A stretch of 64,000 bases of DNA from Halodesulfovibrio aestuarii (GTDB lineage: Bacteria > Desulfobacterota > Desulfovibrionia > Desulfovibrionales > Desulfovibrionaceae), in the NCBI RefSeq assembly GCF_050571805.1, contig NZ_CP192219.1; one strand, written 5' to 3'. The notes beneath the pieces are model-generated. The model was given only the letters and a program-made list of their open reading frames with translations. It did not search any database and was not told where the DNA came from. A program made the translations under genes and the position numbers. Shown piece after piece: positions 63,542-64,000 of this stretch (positions are counted from its first letter, which is position 1; the number at the start of each line of letters is the position of its first letter).

Positions 63542-64000
63542 CTAATCAGCAACGCTTATAGCACGTGGAAGAGTGTAACCGTCAGTACGACCTTTGTAAT
63601 TCAGGTCTTTTTTCATTGCCCATACGTTTACCTGATAGTGGATAGGCACGATACCAACATCACCCAGCCCAAGTTCAACAGCCTCTACGAGCAGTTCATT
63701 ATGCTTTTTAGGTTCAACTGTAACGAGTGCTTCTTCAAGCAGCTGATCAACTTTTGGATTGGAGTAACGACCACGGTTTGAAGAACCGAAGCCTTTGTCT
63801 TTATCGTAGGTATGGAGCAGCGCGCTGAGGCAGTTAGAGTGCTCTCCGGTGTCTGTAGCCCAGCCAACGAGCATCAGGCTGAATTCCAGTTTAGAAGCTT
63901 TGCCGAAGTATACGCTCTTTGGCATGGTGTTTACTTCGGTTTTAATGCCAACTTTAGTAAGCATCTGTGCAATTGCCTGTGTAATATCGCCATCGTTTAC
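63542..64000 (-). CDS. dppA: Peptide ABC transporter substrate-binding protein (3' end only, runs off window)
   Basis: C-terminal part of a family 5 solute-binding protein (SBP_bac_5). 'MLTKVGIKTEVNTMPKSVYFGKASKLEFSLMLVGWATDTGE', 'SNPKVDQLLEEALVTVEPKKHNELLVEAVELGLGDVGIVPIHYQVNVWAMKKDL' and a short tail are typical of DppA. The frame is open to the window edge, so the start and signal peptide lie beyond 64000. It is the first known gene of the operon and would capture peptides in the periplasm. Confidence 0.9.
   Translation of the reverse strand, partial: VNDGDITQAIAQMLTKVGIKTEVNTMPKSVYFGKASKLEFSLMLVGWATDTGEHSNCLSALLHTYDKDKGFGSSNRGRYSNPKVDQLLEEALVTVEPKKHNELLVEAVELGLGDVGIVPIHYQVNVWAMKKDLNYKGRTDGYTLPRAISVAD

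Noticed and set aside
1..64000. CRISPR arrays, defence systems or rRNA operons
   Set aside because: I saw no regularly spaced short repeats, no cas-like or restriction genes and no rRNA sequence anywhere in the window.

Overview
The window looks like chromosomal DNA of a sulfate-reducing deltaproteobacterium of the Desulfovibrionaceae, perhaps a moderate-GC Halodesulfovibrio-like strain. This is inference. It rests on a two-subunit periplasmic selenocysteine formate dehydrogenase with its own maturation genes, a major porin of the Desulfovibrio homotrimeric type, and PgtCBA/Tct-type organic acid uptake. No 16S gene or other taxonomic marker is present.

Region 1 (1-21.9 kb) is an AT-rich accessory island with decayed mobile DNA at its edges. 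At the left are an AlpA/excisionase-like regulator broken by one missing base and a tyrosine recombinase broken by a 22-bp tandem duplication. An IS3-family element with an A AAA AAG slippery site (2374-3561) follows. A surface-polysaccharide locus then runs rightward. It has two flippase-like proteins, a Wzy-like polymerase, two paralogous O-antigen-ligase-like proteins, a P-loop kinase, a nucleotidyltransferase-kinase fusion, one GT4 glycosyltransferase, a GNAT acetyltransferase, a DegT aminotransferase, a PglC-type phosphoglycosyl transferase and a PglF/WbpM-type dehydratase. The last four resemble a bacillosamine-type (2,4-diacetamido-trideoxyhexose) initiation module. Both flippase genes carry a run of nine G in otherwise AT-rich DNA, so they are candidate phase-variable loci. 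A second, decayed IS3 element replaced the end of the first ligase gene. The island ends at the 3' part of a tRNA-Glu gene, a typical attachment-site scar. A diverged repeat present at 1-99 recurs at 23584-23708.

Region 2 (21.9-39.3 kb) is core-like metabolism and signalling: a TSCPD protein, an SBF/ACR3-like permease, a fused L-serine dehydratase, and a TctCBA tripartite tricarboxylate transporter. Facing tctCBA is a three-gene signalling operon (periplasmic binding protein, histidine kinase, sigma-54 activator) organised like Salmonella PgtC-PgtB-PgtA. A near-consensus sigma-54 promoter before tctC supports the idea that this system drives the transporter. A porin fragment, a PAS-GGDEF diguanylate cyclase, a membrane protein fused to a DsrE-like domain and an aromatic amino acid permease follow.

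Region 3 (39.5-47.8 kb) is a formate dehydrogenase operon, all on the minus strand: fdhA (in-frame UGA/Sec plus a bSECIS-like hairpin), fdhB, fdhE-like, fdhD and an FmdE/zinc-ribbon/molybdopterin-binding fusion. A ModE-type HTH regulator is encoded on the same strand, upstream of fdhA.

Region 4 (48-64 kb) holds small stress and metabolism proteins, a Sel1-repeat protein, the major porin, a NarL-type regulator whose phosphoacceptor Asp is Asn, a TetR regulator, azlCD with a divergent MocR regulator, a chemoreceptor, and a dipeptide/oligopeptide ABC transporter operon whose binding-protein gene runs off the right edge. Many genes end in strong, clearly visible intrinsic terminators.
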